Positions 44,590-52,841 of a stretch of DNA of 52,841 nt are shown here, piece after piece (within the stretch, counting starts at the first letter, position 1; the number at the start of each line of letters is the position of its first letter). The notes beneath the pieces are model-generated. The model was given only the letters and a program-made list of their open reading frames with translations, made no database searches and had not been told where the DNA came from. Where the stretch lies: the NCBI GenBank assembly GCA_020344055.1, contig CP070813.1:817255-870095 (forward strand), written 5' to 3'. Origin of the DNA: Candidatus Zixiibacteriota bacterium. GTDB lineage: Bacteria > Zixibacteria > MSB-5A5 > UBA10806. A program made the translations under genes and the position numbers.

Positions 44590-44946
44590 ATGGCTGATGA
44601 TTATGCGATAATAGGAATTTTTCTCCTTATCGGGATCGGATTCGTGCTGGTTACCTTCTTCATTGCCAGGCTTTTGCGGCCCCATAGGCCAAGTGACGTC
44701 AAACTGGAGACTTACGAGTGCGGCGAACAGATAATGGGCAGCTCCTGGATTCAATATAATGTCGGCTATTACATATTCGCATTGATCTTTGTCATCTTCG
44801 ACGTCGAGGTTATATTCCTCTTCCCCTGGGCGGTGGCTTTCAAAAAGCTGGGTCTTTTTGCTCTGATAGAGATGTTTATCTTTCTCGCCATTCTCATTTT
44901 TGGACTTGTCTACGCCTGGAAAAAAGGAGCCTTACGATGGGTATAA
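44590..44946 (+). CDS. nuoA: NADH-quinone oxidoreductase subunit A
   Basis: 118 residues from the ATG at 44590 (an in-frame TTG at 44587 is less likely). Three membrane helices. Signature [20 protein letters not shown] around the quinone-chamber loop, then [20 protein letters not shown] and EVIFLFPWA. It is part of the membrane arm near the quinone site. First gene of the operon; its last 10 bp overlap nuoB. Confidence 0.96.
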   Translation: MADDYAIIGIFLLIGIGFVLVTFFIARLLRPHRPSDVKLETYECGEQIMGSSWIQYNVGYYIFALIFVIFDVEVIFLFPWAVAFKKLGLFALIEMFIFLAILIFGLVYAWKKGALRWV

Positions 44947-45461
44947 TTGAAAAAGTACCAGCATATATAGAAAGAATACCCGGCGGCGGAATTGTAACTA
45001 CCACCATGGACTGGGTTTTAAATCAGTCGCGGGCATGTTCTTTATGGTATATGCTTTTCGGGCTGGCCTGTTGCGCCATAGAGATGATGGCGGCGGGAGC
45101 TTCGCGATACGATTTCGACCGCTTCGGCATGATGTTCAGGGCCTCACCCCGTCAATCCGACCTCATGTTCGTCGCCGGAACTGTCACGCACAAAATGGCC
45201 AAACGCGTCAAAGTATTGTACGAGCAGATGGCTGAACCCAGATACGTGCTGGCCATGGGCGGCTGCGCCTGTAACGGCGGCCCGTTTTACTATGATTGTT
45301 ACTCTGTTTTGAAAGGCATAGATAAGGTCATTCCGGTTGATGTTTACGTGCCCGGATGTCCTCCCCGACCGGAATCGTTGATGGAAGGGTGCCTGAAACT
45401 CCAGCAGAAAATCAAAAAAGAGAAGATGTCGGACTGGGCATCCGACAGGAAAAAAGCCTGA
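44937..45461 (+). CDS. nuoB: NADH-quinone oxidoreductase subunit B
   Basis: 174 residues. It holds the N2 iron-sulfur cluster, the last before quinone. Ligands are in [18 protein letters not shown] (Cys45, Cys46), MGGCACNGG (Cys110) and VPGCPPRPE (Cys141), all present. The start ATG overlaps the nuoA end. Length is normal, with a short Lys-rich end. Confidence 0.97.
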   Translation: MGIIEKVPAYIERIPGGGIVTTTMDWVLNQSRACSLWYMLFGLACCAIEMMAAGASRYDFDRFGMMFRASPRQSDLMFVAGTVTHKMAKRVKVLYEQMAEPRYVLAMGGCACNGGPFYYDCYSVLKGIDKVIPVDVYVPGCPPRPESLMEGCLKLQQKIKKEKMSDWASDRKKA

Positions 45462-45484
45462 GGCGGACTTTCGATTAATACGGA

Positions 45485-45958
45485 ATGACTAAACAGGAAA
45501 TTACCGAGAAATTTAAAACCAGATTCGGCCCCGATCTCGAAGTTCTCGAGACCGGCCAGCCGGAAACTTATCTATATATTTCGGAATCCAGATATCACGA
45601 ACTCTGCGAGTTCGCCAAAAACGATCCCGACCTCGATTTCGACTACCTCTTCAACTTCGGCGGTGCGCATTATCCCGAAGAGCGTTTCGAGATAGTGCTC
45701 TGTCTATCCTCTCATGAAAAAAGACATAACGCCATAATCAAAGTCAAACTCGACAAAGACAATCCGGAGACCGTTACCATATCCGATGTCTGGGAAGCTG
45801 CCAACTGGTTTGAAAGAGAAGCGATGGAACTTTTCGGGATAAAATTCAAAAATCACCCCGATCCCAGGCCGCTGTTGCTGGTGGAGGATTGGGATCACGG
45901 TTATCCCATGAGAAAAGGCTGGACCGGGCCCGATTTTATTCCCATGCCGGAAGAGTAA
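45485..45958 (+). CDS. nuoC: NADH-quinone oxidoreductase subunit C
   Basis: 157 residues. The 30-kDa subunit signature is DVWEAANWFEREAMELFGIK followed by DPRPLLLVEDWDHGYPMRK. It is part of the connecting module. Separate from nuoD (not the nuoCD fusion of enterics), and ends 2 bp before the nuoD start. Confidence 0.95.
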   Translation: MTKQEITEKFKTRFGPDLEVLETGQPETYLYISESRYHELCEFAKNDPDLDFDYLFNFGGAHYPEERFEIVLCLSSHEKRHNAIIKVKLDKDNPETVTISDVWEAANWFEREAMELFGIKFKNHPDPRPLLLVEDWDHGYPMRKGWTGPDFIPMPEE

Positions 45959-45960
45959 AA

Positions 45961-47085
45961 ATGGAAAGCGCGACATACGGTAAAAAACTCAGAGAAGAAG
46001 AATTCCTTATTAATATGGGACCCCAGCACCCCTCCACCCACGGCGTGCTGCGGCTGGTTTTGAAAATGGAGGGCGAGTTCATTCGCGAACTCACCCCGCA
46101 CGTGGGTTACCTGCACCGCTCTATCGAAAAAATCGCCGAAAACCGCACCTACAATCAATTCATGCCTTTCACCGACAGGATCGACTACTGCGCCTCCATG
46201 CCGTCCAACCTGGCTTTCGCTGTGGCTGTGGAAAAACTGGCGGAGATGGAAGTGCCCGAGCGCGCCGAATACCTGCGCGTAATAATGGTCGAGCTCAACA
46301 GGATAGCGTCCCATCTTATATGGCTGGGTACCATGTCCCTCGACCTGGGGGCGGTGACGCCATTCCTTTATGCCTTCAGGGAAAGAGAATGGATTCTCGA
46401 TCTCTTCGAAATGACCTGCGGCCAGAGATTGACCTATCATTATATAAGGGTGGGCGGCGTCTCCCGAGACATACCTCCCGAATTCGAAAAATCCTGTCGG
46501 GCGTTCATAAAATCGTTCCGGAAAAAGGTCGACGACTACGAGGCGATCCTGACTGAAAACCCCATTTTTCTCAGCAGAACCAAGGGAATCGGAATACTTC
46601 CCTTGGATCTGGCCAAGGATCTGGGCGCCAGCGGCCCGACCATACGGGGCTCGAACTATGAATGGGATATAAGAAAAGTAGAGCCCTATTCCGTTTATAA
46701 TAAATTCGATTTCAAGATACCCACCGGTAAAAACGGCGATGTCTGGGACAGGTATATGGTCAGGATCGAGGAGTTCCGGCAATCCTGCAATATCGTCGAA
46801 CAGGCCCTCGACGGCCTCCCCGAAAGTGATACCATCCGGGCGAAAATGAAGGCTGTATTCAGGCCGCCGGCCGGCGAGGTCTTCTCCCGCATCGAGGCCC
46901 CCCGGGGTGAAATGGGCTATTATATCGTCTCCGCCGGGGATAAGAAACCTTACAGGGTAAAAATTAGGACCGCCTCGTATAACAATTTGCAGTGCCTCGG
47001 TCCAATCTCCATCGGGCTAAAAATAGCCGACCTGGTGGCCATATTCGGCTCTCTTGATGTAATCCTGCCGGAGGTCGATCGCTGA
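45961..47085 (+). CDS. nuoD: NADH-quinone oxidoreductase subunit D
   Basis: 374 residues from the ATG at 45961, chosen because the conserved start INMGPQHPSTHGVLRLVLKM falls at the normal distance and ggaagag lies just upstream. A 24-codon extension to 45889 would overlap nuoC. Other marks: GYLHRSIEKIAENRTYNQFM with the quinone-site His/Tyr region, and the end IFGSLDVILPEVDR. It forms the quinone pocket with NuoB. The stop overlaps the nuoH start by 1 bp. Confidence 0.96.
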   Translation: MESATYGKKLREEEFLINMGPQHPSTHGVLRLVLKMEGEFIRELTPHVGYLHRSIEKIAENRTYNQFMPFTDRIDYCASMPSNLAFAVAVEKLAEMEVPERAEYLRVIMVELNRIASHLIWLGTMSLDLGAVTPFLYAFREREWILDLFEMTCGQRLTYHYIRVGGVSRDIPPEFEKSCRAFIKSFRKKVDDYEAILTENPIFLSRTKGIGILPLDLAKDLGASGPTIRGSNYEWDIRKVEPYSVYNKFDFKIPTGKNGDVWDRYMVRIEEFRQSCNIVEQALDGLPESDTIRAKMKAVFRPPAGEVFSRIEAPRGEMGYYIVSAGDKKPYRVKIRTASYNNLQCLGPISIGLKIADLVAIFGSLDVILPEVDR

Positions 47086-48143
47086 TGCTGGAATTCGACG
47101 GCCTGCTCTTAAACATCTACAATTCGTTATCCTTATGGTTTGAATCCCTCGGCGTCCCGTTAATCTGGCTCGATCTCCTCGTCATGGTTTTCGCCGGGGC
47201 TGTAATCCTGGGCGTTATAGCGGTATCGGTCCTGTTCCTGGTCTGGTGGGAAAGAAAAGTCTCGGCGCATATCCAGGATCGGCTGGGTCCCATGCGTACC
47301 GGTAAGCACGGAGTACTGCAAACTCTCGCCGACGGAATAAAGCTATTGCAGAAAGAGGATATAGTTCCCAGGGTGGCCGATAAAAAAGTCTACTTCTGGG
47401 CGCCGGTCGTCTGTTTTGTAACAGCGTACATGGCCTATATAGTGATCCCCTTCGGCAAAGGCCTCATCGCCCGCGATTTGAATATAGGTATCTTCTATAT
47501 AGTGGCCATAACGTCCTTTACCATTATATCGCTTTTGATGGCGGGTTGGGCCTCCAACAATAAATACGCTCTTCTGGGAGGAATGAGATCGGCCGCCCAG
47601 ATAGTGTCCTATGAAGTCCCCCTGACCCTCGCCGTTATAGGCGCCGTCATGCTGGCCGGCTCGTTATCTATGGTCGATATCGTGAAAGCCCAGGGTCCCT
47701 ATTTCTGGCGGTGGTACTGGTTGCCCCAGATACTGGGATTCGGAATTTATTTTGTGGCGGCCACCGCCGAGGCTAACCGGACCCCGTTCGATCTCCCCGA
47801 AGCGGAGCAGGAACTCGTCGCCGGTTTCAACGTCGAGTATTCCGGAATGAAGTTCGCCATGTTCTTCCTGGCCGAATTCGCAAACATGTTTACCGTGTCG
47901 GCTATCGCCACCACCCTGTTCCTCGGCGGATGGCAGCCGCCTCTGCCCGGTTTATCATTTATCCCCAGCTGGATCTGGTTCTTCGGCAAAACCCTTTTTC
48001 TGGTTTTCGTTATAATGTGGTTCCGATGGACATACCCCCGCCTGAGAGTCGATCAGCTAATGGGATTCGCCTGGAAATTTCTCCTCCCGTTGGCGTTTGC
48101 CAACCTTTTCCTGACCGGCCTGGGGGTCTACTTCTTCGGATAA
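47085..48143 (+). CDS. nuoH: NADH-quinone oxidoreductase subunit H
   Basis: 352 residues with eight or so membrane helices. Signatures: WWERKVSAHIQDRLGPMRTG and HGVLQTLADGIKLLQKEDI near the start, and RTPFDLPEAEQELVAGFNVE plus YSGMKFAMFFLAEF in the middle. It links the quinone chamber to the proton channels. nuoH follows nuoD directly: nuoE, nuoF and nuoG, usually placed here, are absent. Confidence 0.97.
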   Translation: MLEFDGLLLNIYNSLSLWFESLGVPLIWLDLLVMVFAGAVILGVIAVSVLFLVWWERKVSAHIQDRLGPMRTGKHGVLQTLADGIKLLQKEDIVPRVADKKVYFWAPVVCFVTAYMAYIVIPFGKGLIARDLNIGIFYIVAITSFTIISLLMAGWASNNKYALLGGMRSAAQIVSYEVPLTLAVIGAVMLAGSLSMVDIVKAQGPYFWRWYWLPQILGFGIYFVAATAEANRTPFDLPEAEQELVAGFNVEYSGMKFAMFFLAEFANMFTVSAIATTLFLGGWQPPLPGLSFIPSWIWFFGKTLFLVFVIMWFRWTYPRLRVDQLMGFAWKFLLPLAFANLFLTGLGVYFFG

Positions 48144-48147
48144 TATT

Positions 48148-48732
48148 ATGGGAATCGCGACCGCTACAATAAAAGGTTTCTGGAACCTCATACTGGGGCT
48201 GTTCACGACCGGTAAATACCTTCCCAGAAAATCGGTGACGCTGCAGTATCCCGACGAGAGATGGAATATGCCCGAACGATCGCGCGGCGTGGTCGTCCTT
48301 CTATCCGACCCCCAAACCGGCGAATTGAACTGCAACGCCTGCCAGGTCTGTATGAAGCAATGCCCCGTGCACGCCATAAACGTCGATCAGATCAAAGATC
48401 CCGAAACCAAGAAAAGATACCCGGGGAACTTCACCATTGATAACACCATCTGCTGTTTCTGCGGGATATGCGAAGAGGTGTGCAATTTCGACGCCATCAA
48501 ACTCACCGGAAAGTACGAATTCTCCGTCTTCAACAAAGAGGAGCTCATATATAATAAGGAAAAACTCCAGGAACTCGGGCGAGATGTAAAATATACACCC
48601 AGGAAAAAGAAGAAGGCCTCCGACGAAGACGAAAAGACGGAGAAAAAAGAAGCGAAACCGGCGGAAGAAAAATCCGAGACCAAAACTGCCGGGGAAAAAA
48701 CCGAATCCAATCCGGAGGAGAAAGACTCTTGA
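48148..48732 (+). CDS. nuoI: NADH-quinone oxidoreductase subunit I with charged tail
   Basis: 194 residues. Two 4Fe-4S motifs, CNACQVCMKQCPVHAI and CCFCGICEEVCNFDAI (the second with Cys-Asn instead of Cys-Pro), hold clusters N6a and N6b. Residues about 148-194 are an extra, highly charged tail of Lys, Glu and Asp (KKKKASDEDEKTEKKEAKPA), absent in most NuoI. It might contact a non-standard electron donor such as ferredoxin, but that is speculation. Its last 4 bp overlap nuoJ. Confidence 0.95.
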   Translation: MGIATATIKGFWNLILGLFTTGKYLPRKSVTLQYPDERWNMPERSRGVVVLLSDPQTGELNCNACQVCMKQCPVHAINVDQIKDPETKKRYPGNFTIDNTICCFCGICEEVCNFDAIKLTGKYEFSVFNKEELIYNKEKLQELGRDVKYTPRKKKKASDEDEKTEKKEAKPAEEKSETKTAGEKTESNPEEKDS

Positions 48733-49622
48733 GCCTGGTGATCTTCTACATCCTCGGGGCCGCGATTTTGATCGCCGCGCTTCTGGTGGTTACTCTACGT
48801 AACATATTCCATTCGGCGCTGTTTTTGGTGGCGACATTTTTCCTGGTAGCCGGAATATATGTGATGTTGAGCGCGGAGTTCCTGGCGGCGGTACAGGTAT
48901 TGATCTACGTCGGAGCGGTTACGGTATTGATCCTGTTCGCCATTATGCTCACGCACAACATATTCGCCAAAGCCGTACGCCAGGTCAACGAGCAGGTTCT
49001 ACCGGCAATCATTATCGCCGGGCTTTTGCTCGCCATTTCGATATTTACAATAGTCCGTACTTTCGGAGACGCACCCCAGAAAAGCGAAAACAGGGGATCG
49101 TGGACCGCCACGTTTGATACCGAAAAGCTGCCTCAAGAATCGGATTTATACGGCTGGAGCGCTCGACTGCAAGATGAGGACGGCAAAGATTATAGCGCCT
49201 ACGGCAGTTTTAGAGTGGTCGATGAAGCCGCCAGATTGGGGCCGGGAACGAAATTGAAATCCGGCAACGGTGCGGGTAACGGTTATATCATATCATCCAA
49301 CGCCGGTTTTTCATCGCTGGATACGATCTTCTCGCGAGGCCAGAATATCTACTTTATGATCTGGAGCGAAGATGTAGATTACCGCCTGATATCAAACGCC
49401 GAATGGCACATTTTCAATGCCGATTGGGACGAAGAGGAACCCTGGAGGTTGCTGAGTTCGATCAGTGATGAAGATATTGTCACCATTCAACTTTCCAACA
49501 GCAATTCGGAATCAATAGGCCGTCTGCTGATGTCGACGTTCGTGTTGCCCTTCGAGGTGGTTTCGGTGCTCCTGCTGGCGGCTTTGATGGGCGCCATAAT
49601 TATCGCGAGGAAGGACGATTAA
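48729..49622 (+). CDS. nuoJ: NADH-quinone oxidoreductase subunit J with large loop insertion
   Basis: 297 residues against about 165-200 in most bacteria. Helices 1-4 (to about 112) are normal, including [20 protein letters not shown] with its pi-bulge region. Residues about 113-260 are an extra soluble segment rich in Asp, Ser, Gly and aromatic residues ([40 protein letters not shown]). Helix 5 ([20 protein letters not shown]) then resumes. By known NuoJ topology the 4-5 loop faces the periplasm. The start is TTG at 48729, overlapping the nuoI stop, with ggaggag 9 bp upstream; GTG at 48738 is the alternative. The insertion is not recognisable to me. Confidence 0.92.
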   Translation: MSLVIFYILGAAILIAALLVVTLRNIFHSALFLVATFFLVAGIYVMLSAEFLAAVQVLIYVGAVTVLILFAIMLTHNIFAKAVRQVNEQVLPAIIIAGLLLAISIFTIVRTFGDAPQKSENRGSWTATFDTEKLPQESDLYGWSARLQDEDGKDYSAYGSFRVVDEAARLGPGTKLKSGNGAGNGYIISSNAGFSSLDTIFSRGQNIYFMIWSEDVDYRLISNAEWHIFNADWDEEEPWRLLSSISDEDIVTIQLSNSNSESIGRLLMSTFVLPFEVVSVLLLAALMGAIIIARKDD

Positions 49623-49623
49623 T

Positions 49624-49932
49624 ATGCCGGGGCTCTCCCATTACCTGATTCTGGCCGCCGCCCTGTTCTGCATCGGCATATTCGGCCTCCTGACCCGGCG
49701 CAACGCCGTTGGGGTTCTGATGTCCATAGAGTTGATGTTTAACGCCGTAAATATCAATTTCGTAGCCTTTTCGAGATTTCTATCGCCCGACGCCCTATCG
49801 GGGCAGATTTTCGCCATATTCATTATTACCATCGCGGCGGCGGAAGCCGCCGTCGGGCTGGCTATCGTGATCCTTATATATCGCAACTTCAGGGGCATCG
49901 AGGTTGATAAAATCAATTTTATGAAATGGTGA
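49624..49932 (+). CDS. nuoK: NADH-quinone oxidoreductase subunit K
   Basis: 102 residues, three helices, normal length. It has the proton-path glutamates: Glu36 in [20 protein letters not shown] and Glu74 in [20 protein letters not shown]. The ATG at 49624 follows the nuoJ stop by 1 bp. Confidence 0.97.
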   Translation: MPGLSHYLILAAALFCIGIFGLLTRRNAVGVLMSIELMFNAVNINFVAFSRFLSPDALSGQIFAIFIITIAAAEAAVGLAIVILIYRNFRGIEVDKINFMKW

Positions 49933-49936
49933 TGAC

Positions 49937-50647
49937 GTGGTATCGGTTAATCTAAATAACAGAAGTTGGAAACATGTAGTATGGTTGCCGGTAGTCTGTC
50001 TTCTGGTTTTCGGGATACCCTATATGTCGCTCAAAATCCTGAACTTAGGAATCGATCTTTTTTATCTCGTCTTCCTGGTGGCGGGCGTCGCTTTTCTGTG
50101 GTTCTATGGAAATAGAACATCGCTAAGACTGAGGTATGCTCTGAATTCCGGGTGGGCGTTGGGGGCAATCCTGGCTTTGTTCATCGGGCTAGGTTTGTTA
50201 TCGTATACTTTGGCTGTTAAATCAAATCCAATTAACGTGCAGTTTACCTCCAATATAATAATAATCCTCTGGCGAGGCGTTTTATTCGGCATAATAGGCA
50301 CCGCGTTGATATCGGCCTTTCCCTTTATCACCGTCTGGAGGGCATTCGCCGGCGCCGAACCGGGTAATCTTCGAAAATTGGGGGTATTGGCAATAGCTGT
50401 AATAGCGATATCTTTGACATCGCTTTCATACAATATCGGGTTATCAGGATTTAATAACGACAGGATAACTTACAATGTGAAAATGAGCCTGCTGACAGGT
50501 ATTCCCACGTTGCTATCGGGCAATCCCTTCGCGTCCCCCGTCGCCGGAGCGTTCCTATATGCTGGTGAAAGTATGTTTTCCGGGAACGAATCGGATACAA
50601 CCGCCGGCGTCAAGCTGGCCGCTAAAAAATCGGGAGGATCGAACTGA
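49937..50647 (+). CDS. Unrecognised membrane protein inside the nuo operon
   Basis: 236 residues, GTG start at 49937, 4 bp after nuoK; its stop overlaps the nuoL start by 1 bp, so it is translated within the operon. About five or six hydrophobic helices: WLPVVCLLVFGIPYM, DLFYLVFLVAGVAFLWFY, GWALGAILALFIGLGLLSYT, LWRGVLFGIIGTALISAFPF and LGVLAIAVIAISLTSLS. The C-terminal ~55 residues are soluble, ending AAKKSGGSN. No cofactor motif is visible and it is not like NuoK, NuoN or NuoM. I do not recognise the family. Position suggests an accessory subunit or assembly factor of this complex I (inference). Confidence 0.85.
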   Translation: MVSVNLNNRSWKHVVWLPVVCLLVFGIPYMSLKILNLGIDLFYLVFLVAGVAFLWFYGNRTSLRLRYALNSGWALGAILALFIGLGLLSYTLAVKSNPINVQFTSNIIIILWRGVLFGIIGTALISAFPFITVWRAFAGAEPGNLRKLGVLAIAVIAISLTSLSYNIGLSGFNNDRITYNVKMSLLTGIPTLLSGNPFASPVAGAFLYAGESMFSGNESDTTAGVKLAAKKSGGSN

Positions 50648-52841
50648 TGCTGCCGTATAGCTGGATAATAGCTGCTTTACCTCTTTTGGCTTTTGTTCTA
50701 ATAGTCTTTTTCCTCAACAGGAGCAATAAAATCTCCAGTTACTTCTCCATAGCGATGGTCCTGGCGTCATTCGTCCTTTCATGCGTGGTTTTGGTCCAGG
50801 TTCTGGATGATCCCACGCCCAAAGAATACTGGGTGGATTGGCTCACCTTCGGCGATTACGGCCTATCCGGGGCCGACCAGATTTCATCTGAGCCTGAATT
50901 GGAAGAGGTCGATCAATTACTTGAACACCTTCGCGAAACGGTTGAACCGGAATATGAGCATCAAGAACTCGAAGACACTCTTAAACAAGACACTTCCCGG
51001 ATCGAGAGCGCTCCCGATGAAGCGCTTGACGAAGAGGTCGAGCATCATTCGGAGGATATCCAGGATACAGCCGTCGTTGCAGTAGCTCATCACGATGAAC
51101 CATCGGAACGCGACTCCGGGCATCATCTCAGTTTCAAGGAACCGCAACGTCACGGTAAGAAGGGCTCCTTCGTAATACCGATGGGAATCTACATCGATCC
51201 ACTGACGGCGATTATGCTGATGGTCGTCTCAATTGTGGCCGCCTTGATTCAAATATACTCTCTCGGCTACATGGCCGGCGATCCGCGATTCGCCAGGTAT
51301 TACGCTTATCTGTCATTGTTTACTTTTTCCATGCTGGGACTGGTCCTGGCCGGCACTTATGTTTTGATGTTTGTTTTCTGGGAGCTGGTGGGGCTTACCT
51401 CATATTTCTTGATCGGGTTCTGGTTCGAGAAAAAATCGGCCTCCGACGCCGGCAAGAAGGCCTTTGTTACCACTAAAATAGGCGACCTGGGATTCCTGCT
51501 CGGTCTGGCCATACTGATTTTCGCCGTCGGGTCGGCATCGCTGCCGGAACTCGACTACATGATCGCCAACGGCCAGATCTCCGAAAATCTCATGCCCCTT
51601 GTCGCTATCGCCGGGATTCTGATGTTTTGCGGCGCGGTCGGTAAATCGGCGCAGTTCCCTCTGCATGTCTGGCTGCCCGATGCCATGGAGGGCCCCACTC
51701 CCGTTTCAGCGTTGATCCATGCCGCCACCATGGTCGCGGCCGGCGTCTACCTCGCCGCCCGCATGATGGGGATTATAATGATCTCCGAAACCATGATGTA
51801 CGTGGTGGCGTCTATAGGAGCTTTCACCGCCTTCCTGGCGGCGTCTATCGGATTGGTGCAGAACGATATTAAGCGCGTCCTGGCATATTCCACCGTATCC
51901 CAGCTCGGATATATGATGATGGCGCTGGGTCTGGCAGGATACACAGCCGGTACATTTCATTTGATGACCCACGCTTTCTTCAAAGCCTTGCTATTCCTCG
52001 CCGCCGGATCGGTCATACACGCGGTACACACTAACGATATCCAGTACATGGGGGGTCTGAGCAAGAAGATGAAGATTACGTCAAAGACTTTCCTTATCGC
52101 CAGCCTTTCCATCGCCGGCATCTTCCCGCTTTCCGGGTTCTGGTCCAAGGACGAAATATTCGCCGTCGCTTTTGAAGGCGGCCATTATCCTTTCCTGGTC
52201 GTCGGAATTCTTGTCGCTGGTATGACTGCGTTTTATATGTTCAGATTATACTTCCTCACCTTCACCGGTGAACCCCGCGATAAACACGCCTACGATCACG
52301 CTCACGAATCTCCGAAGAATATGACCGTGCCGCTGATAATACTGGCGGTTCTCTCTGTCTGCGCCGGCTGGGTCGGAATTCCCTGGCTGCATAAAGGATA
52401 CTCATCGTTCGTCTATTACGGCGCCGTCCACCACGTTGAACCCAACCTGATCCTCATGCTGATCTCCCTCGTTGTGGCCTTGAGCGGTATCGGGCTGGCT
52501 TACATTATATATGTCAAAAAGACCATAACCGCCGAGGCTATCGGTAGAGCCTTCAAACCGATCTATACTTTCCTGTATAATAAATGGTATTTCGACGAAC
52601 TTTACATGGCGACCGTCATAAATCCCACTTACTGGCTGATGGAGGTTTTATTCAAGTTCGATCTGCTGGTCATTGACGGTATTGTTAATGGATTCGGGAA
52701 AGTAACCCTGTTCACCTCCTGGCTTAACGAACGCTTCGATACTTACGTAGTCGACGGCGCCGTCAACGGGACGGGATATCTATCCATGTTTTTCGGCAGG
52801 CATATAAGAAAAATCCAGACAGGACAATTACAGACCTACGC
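50647..52841 (+). CDS. nuoL: NADH-quinone oxidoreductase subunit L with His/acidic loop insertion, 3' end cut
   Basis: 731 codons visible, running off the window. The antiporter-like core is intact: MFVFWELVGLTSYFLIGFWF with the channel Glu246, GKSAQFPLHVWLPDAMEGPT with Lys333, the ALIHAATMVAAGVYL helix, and near the end the lateral-helix region (NKWYFDELYMATVINPTYWL). An extra segment of about 100 residues (about 73-175) interrupts the loop between helices 2 and 3, so the channel residues are shifted by about 102-104 from E. coli numbering. It is rich in Glu, Asp and His (EEVEHHSEDIQD, VAHHDEPSERDSGHH). In E. coli this loop is periplasmic. Start ATGC overlaps the preceding stop. nuoM and nuoN presumably follow. 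Confidence 0.94.
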   Translation, partial: MLPYSWIIAALPLLAFVLIVFFLNRSNKISSYFSIAMVLASFVLSCVVLVQVLDDPTPKEYWVDWLTFGDYGLSGADQISSEPELEEVDQLLEHLRETVEPEYEHQELEDTLKQDTSRIESAPDEALDEEVEHHSEDIQDTAVVAVAHHDEPSERDSGHHLSFKEPQRHGKKGSFVIPMGIYIDPLTAIMLMVVSIVAALIQIYSLGYMAGDPRFARYYAYLSLFTFSMLGLVLAGTYVLMFVFWELVGLTSYFLIGFWFEKKSASDAGKKAFVTTKIGDLGFLLGLAILIFAVGSASLPELDYMIANGQISENLMPLVAIAGILMFCGAVGKSAQFPLHVWLPDAMEGPTPVSALIHAATMVAAGVYLAARMMGIIMISETMMYVVASIGAFTAFLAASIGLVQNDIKRVLAYSTVSQLGYMMMALGLAGYTAGTFHLMTHAFFKALLFLAAGSVIHAVHTNDIQYMGGLSKKMKITSKTFLIASLSIAGIFPLSGFWSKDEIFAVAFEGGHYPFLVVGILVAGMTAFYMFRLYFLTFTGEPRDKHAYDHAHESPKNMTVPLIILAVLSVCAGWVGIPWLHKGYSSFVYYGAVHHVEPNLILMLISLVVALSGIGLAYIIYVKKTITAEAIGRAFKPIYTFLYNKWYFDELYMATVINPTYWLMEVLFKFDLLVIDGIVNGFGKVTLFTSWLNERFDTYVVDGAVNGTGYLSMFFGRHIRKIQTGQLQTY

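Noticed and set aside
45901..46782. Long (293-codon) minus-strand frame
   Set aside because: Exact antisense of nuoD, whose protein is fully conserved; long shadow frames are expected with this codon use.
1..52841. tRNA, rRNA, CRISPR, integrase or transposase genes
   Set aside because: I looked for T-loop-like gttcga stretches, rRNA-like blocks, spacer arrays and recombinase motifs by eye. The few gttcga hits lie inside conserved coding regions.

Overview
The window looks like chromosome from an uncultured bacterium of the FCB superphylum. The evidence is a set of long secreted proteins ending in a YPNPFN-type C-terminal sorting tail, multi-domain subtilases and FG-GAP proteins, a dockerin-like repeat with an FKGG signature, and moderate GC with frequent TTG/GTG starts. 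The dockerin-like repeat and the Cys-rich RCCYND repeats remind me of candidate division Zixibacteria, but I cannot fix the phylum without a tree (aspS, hisS, nuoD and murJ would serve). I see no rRNA, tRNA, CRISPR array, insertion sequence or phage gene.

Region 1 (1-22580) is a secretome island: two tandem FG-GAP beta-propeller proteins (the first cut by the window edge), an M6-type metalloprotease, an Asp-box propeller protein, three subtilisin-family proteases and a protein of unknown function. Every complete member ends in the same type IX-like sorting tail, and most genes are single units with their own Rho-independent terminators. A cytoplasmic YyaL/SPATA20-type thioredoxin-fold protein sits inside the island. 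Intergenic gaps hold small palindromic repeats.

Region 2 (22581-31431) holds envelope and housekeeping genes: a GT-C membrane glycosyltransferase fused to TPRs, a family 9 (heptosyltransferase-like) glycosyltransferase, MurJ, ribosomal protein S20, a KamA-type radical SAM enzyme, a Lys/Ala-rich histone-H1-like protein fused to a SWIB domain, and a DUF362 ferredoxin-like protein.

Region 3 (31481-42221, all minus strand) contains a tightly overlapping operon hisS-aspS-phoH-HDIG/7TM-ybeY-corC (translation, RNA maturation and nucleotide signalling). Upstream of it are a VanZ-like gene, a 27-residue Lys-rich mini-gene that ORF length cut-offs miss, a GxxExxY protein that has lost its nuclease residues, and a sigma-54 activator with a GAF domain.

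Region 4 (42222-52841) has a secreted propeller/dockerin-like protein and then the respiratory complex I operon nuoA-B-C-D-H-I-J-K-(unknown membrane protein)-L, cut by the window end. No nuoE/F/G lies between nuoD and nuoH. NuoJ and NuoL carry large extra soluble segments in loops predicted to face the periplasm, and an unrecognised membrane protein is encoded between nuoK and nuoL. I consider this modified complex I and the pair of Lys-rich chromatin-like genes the most promising leads.
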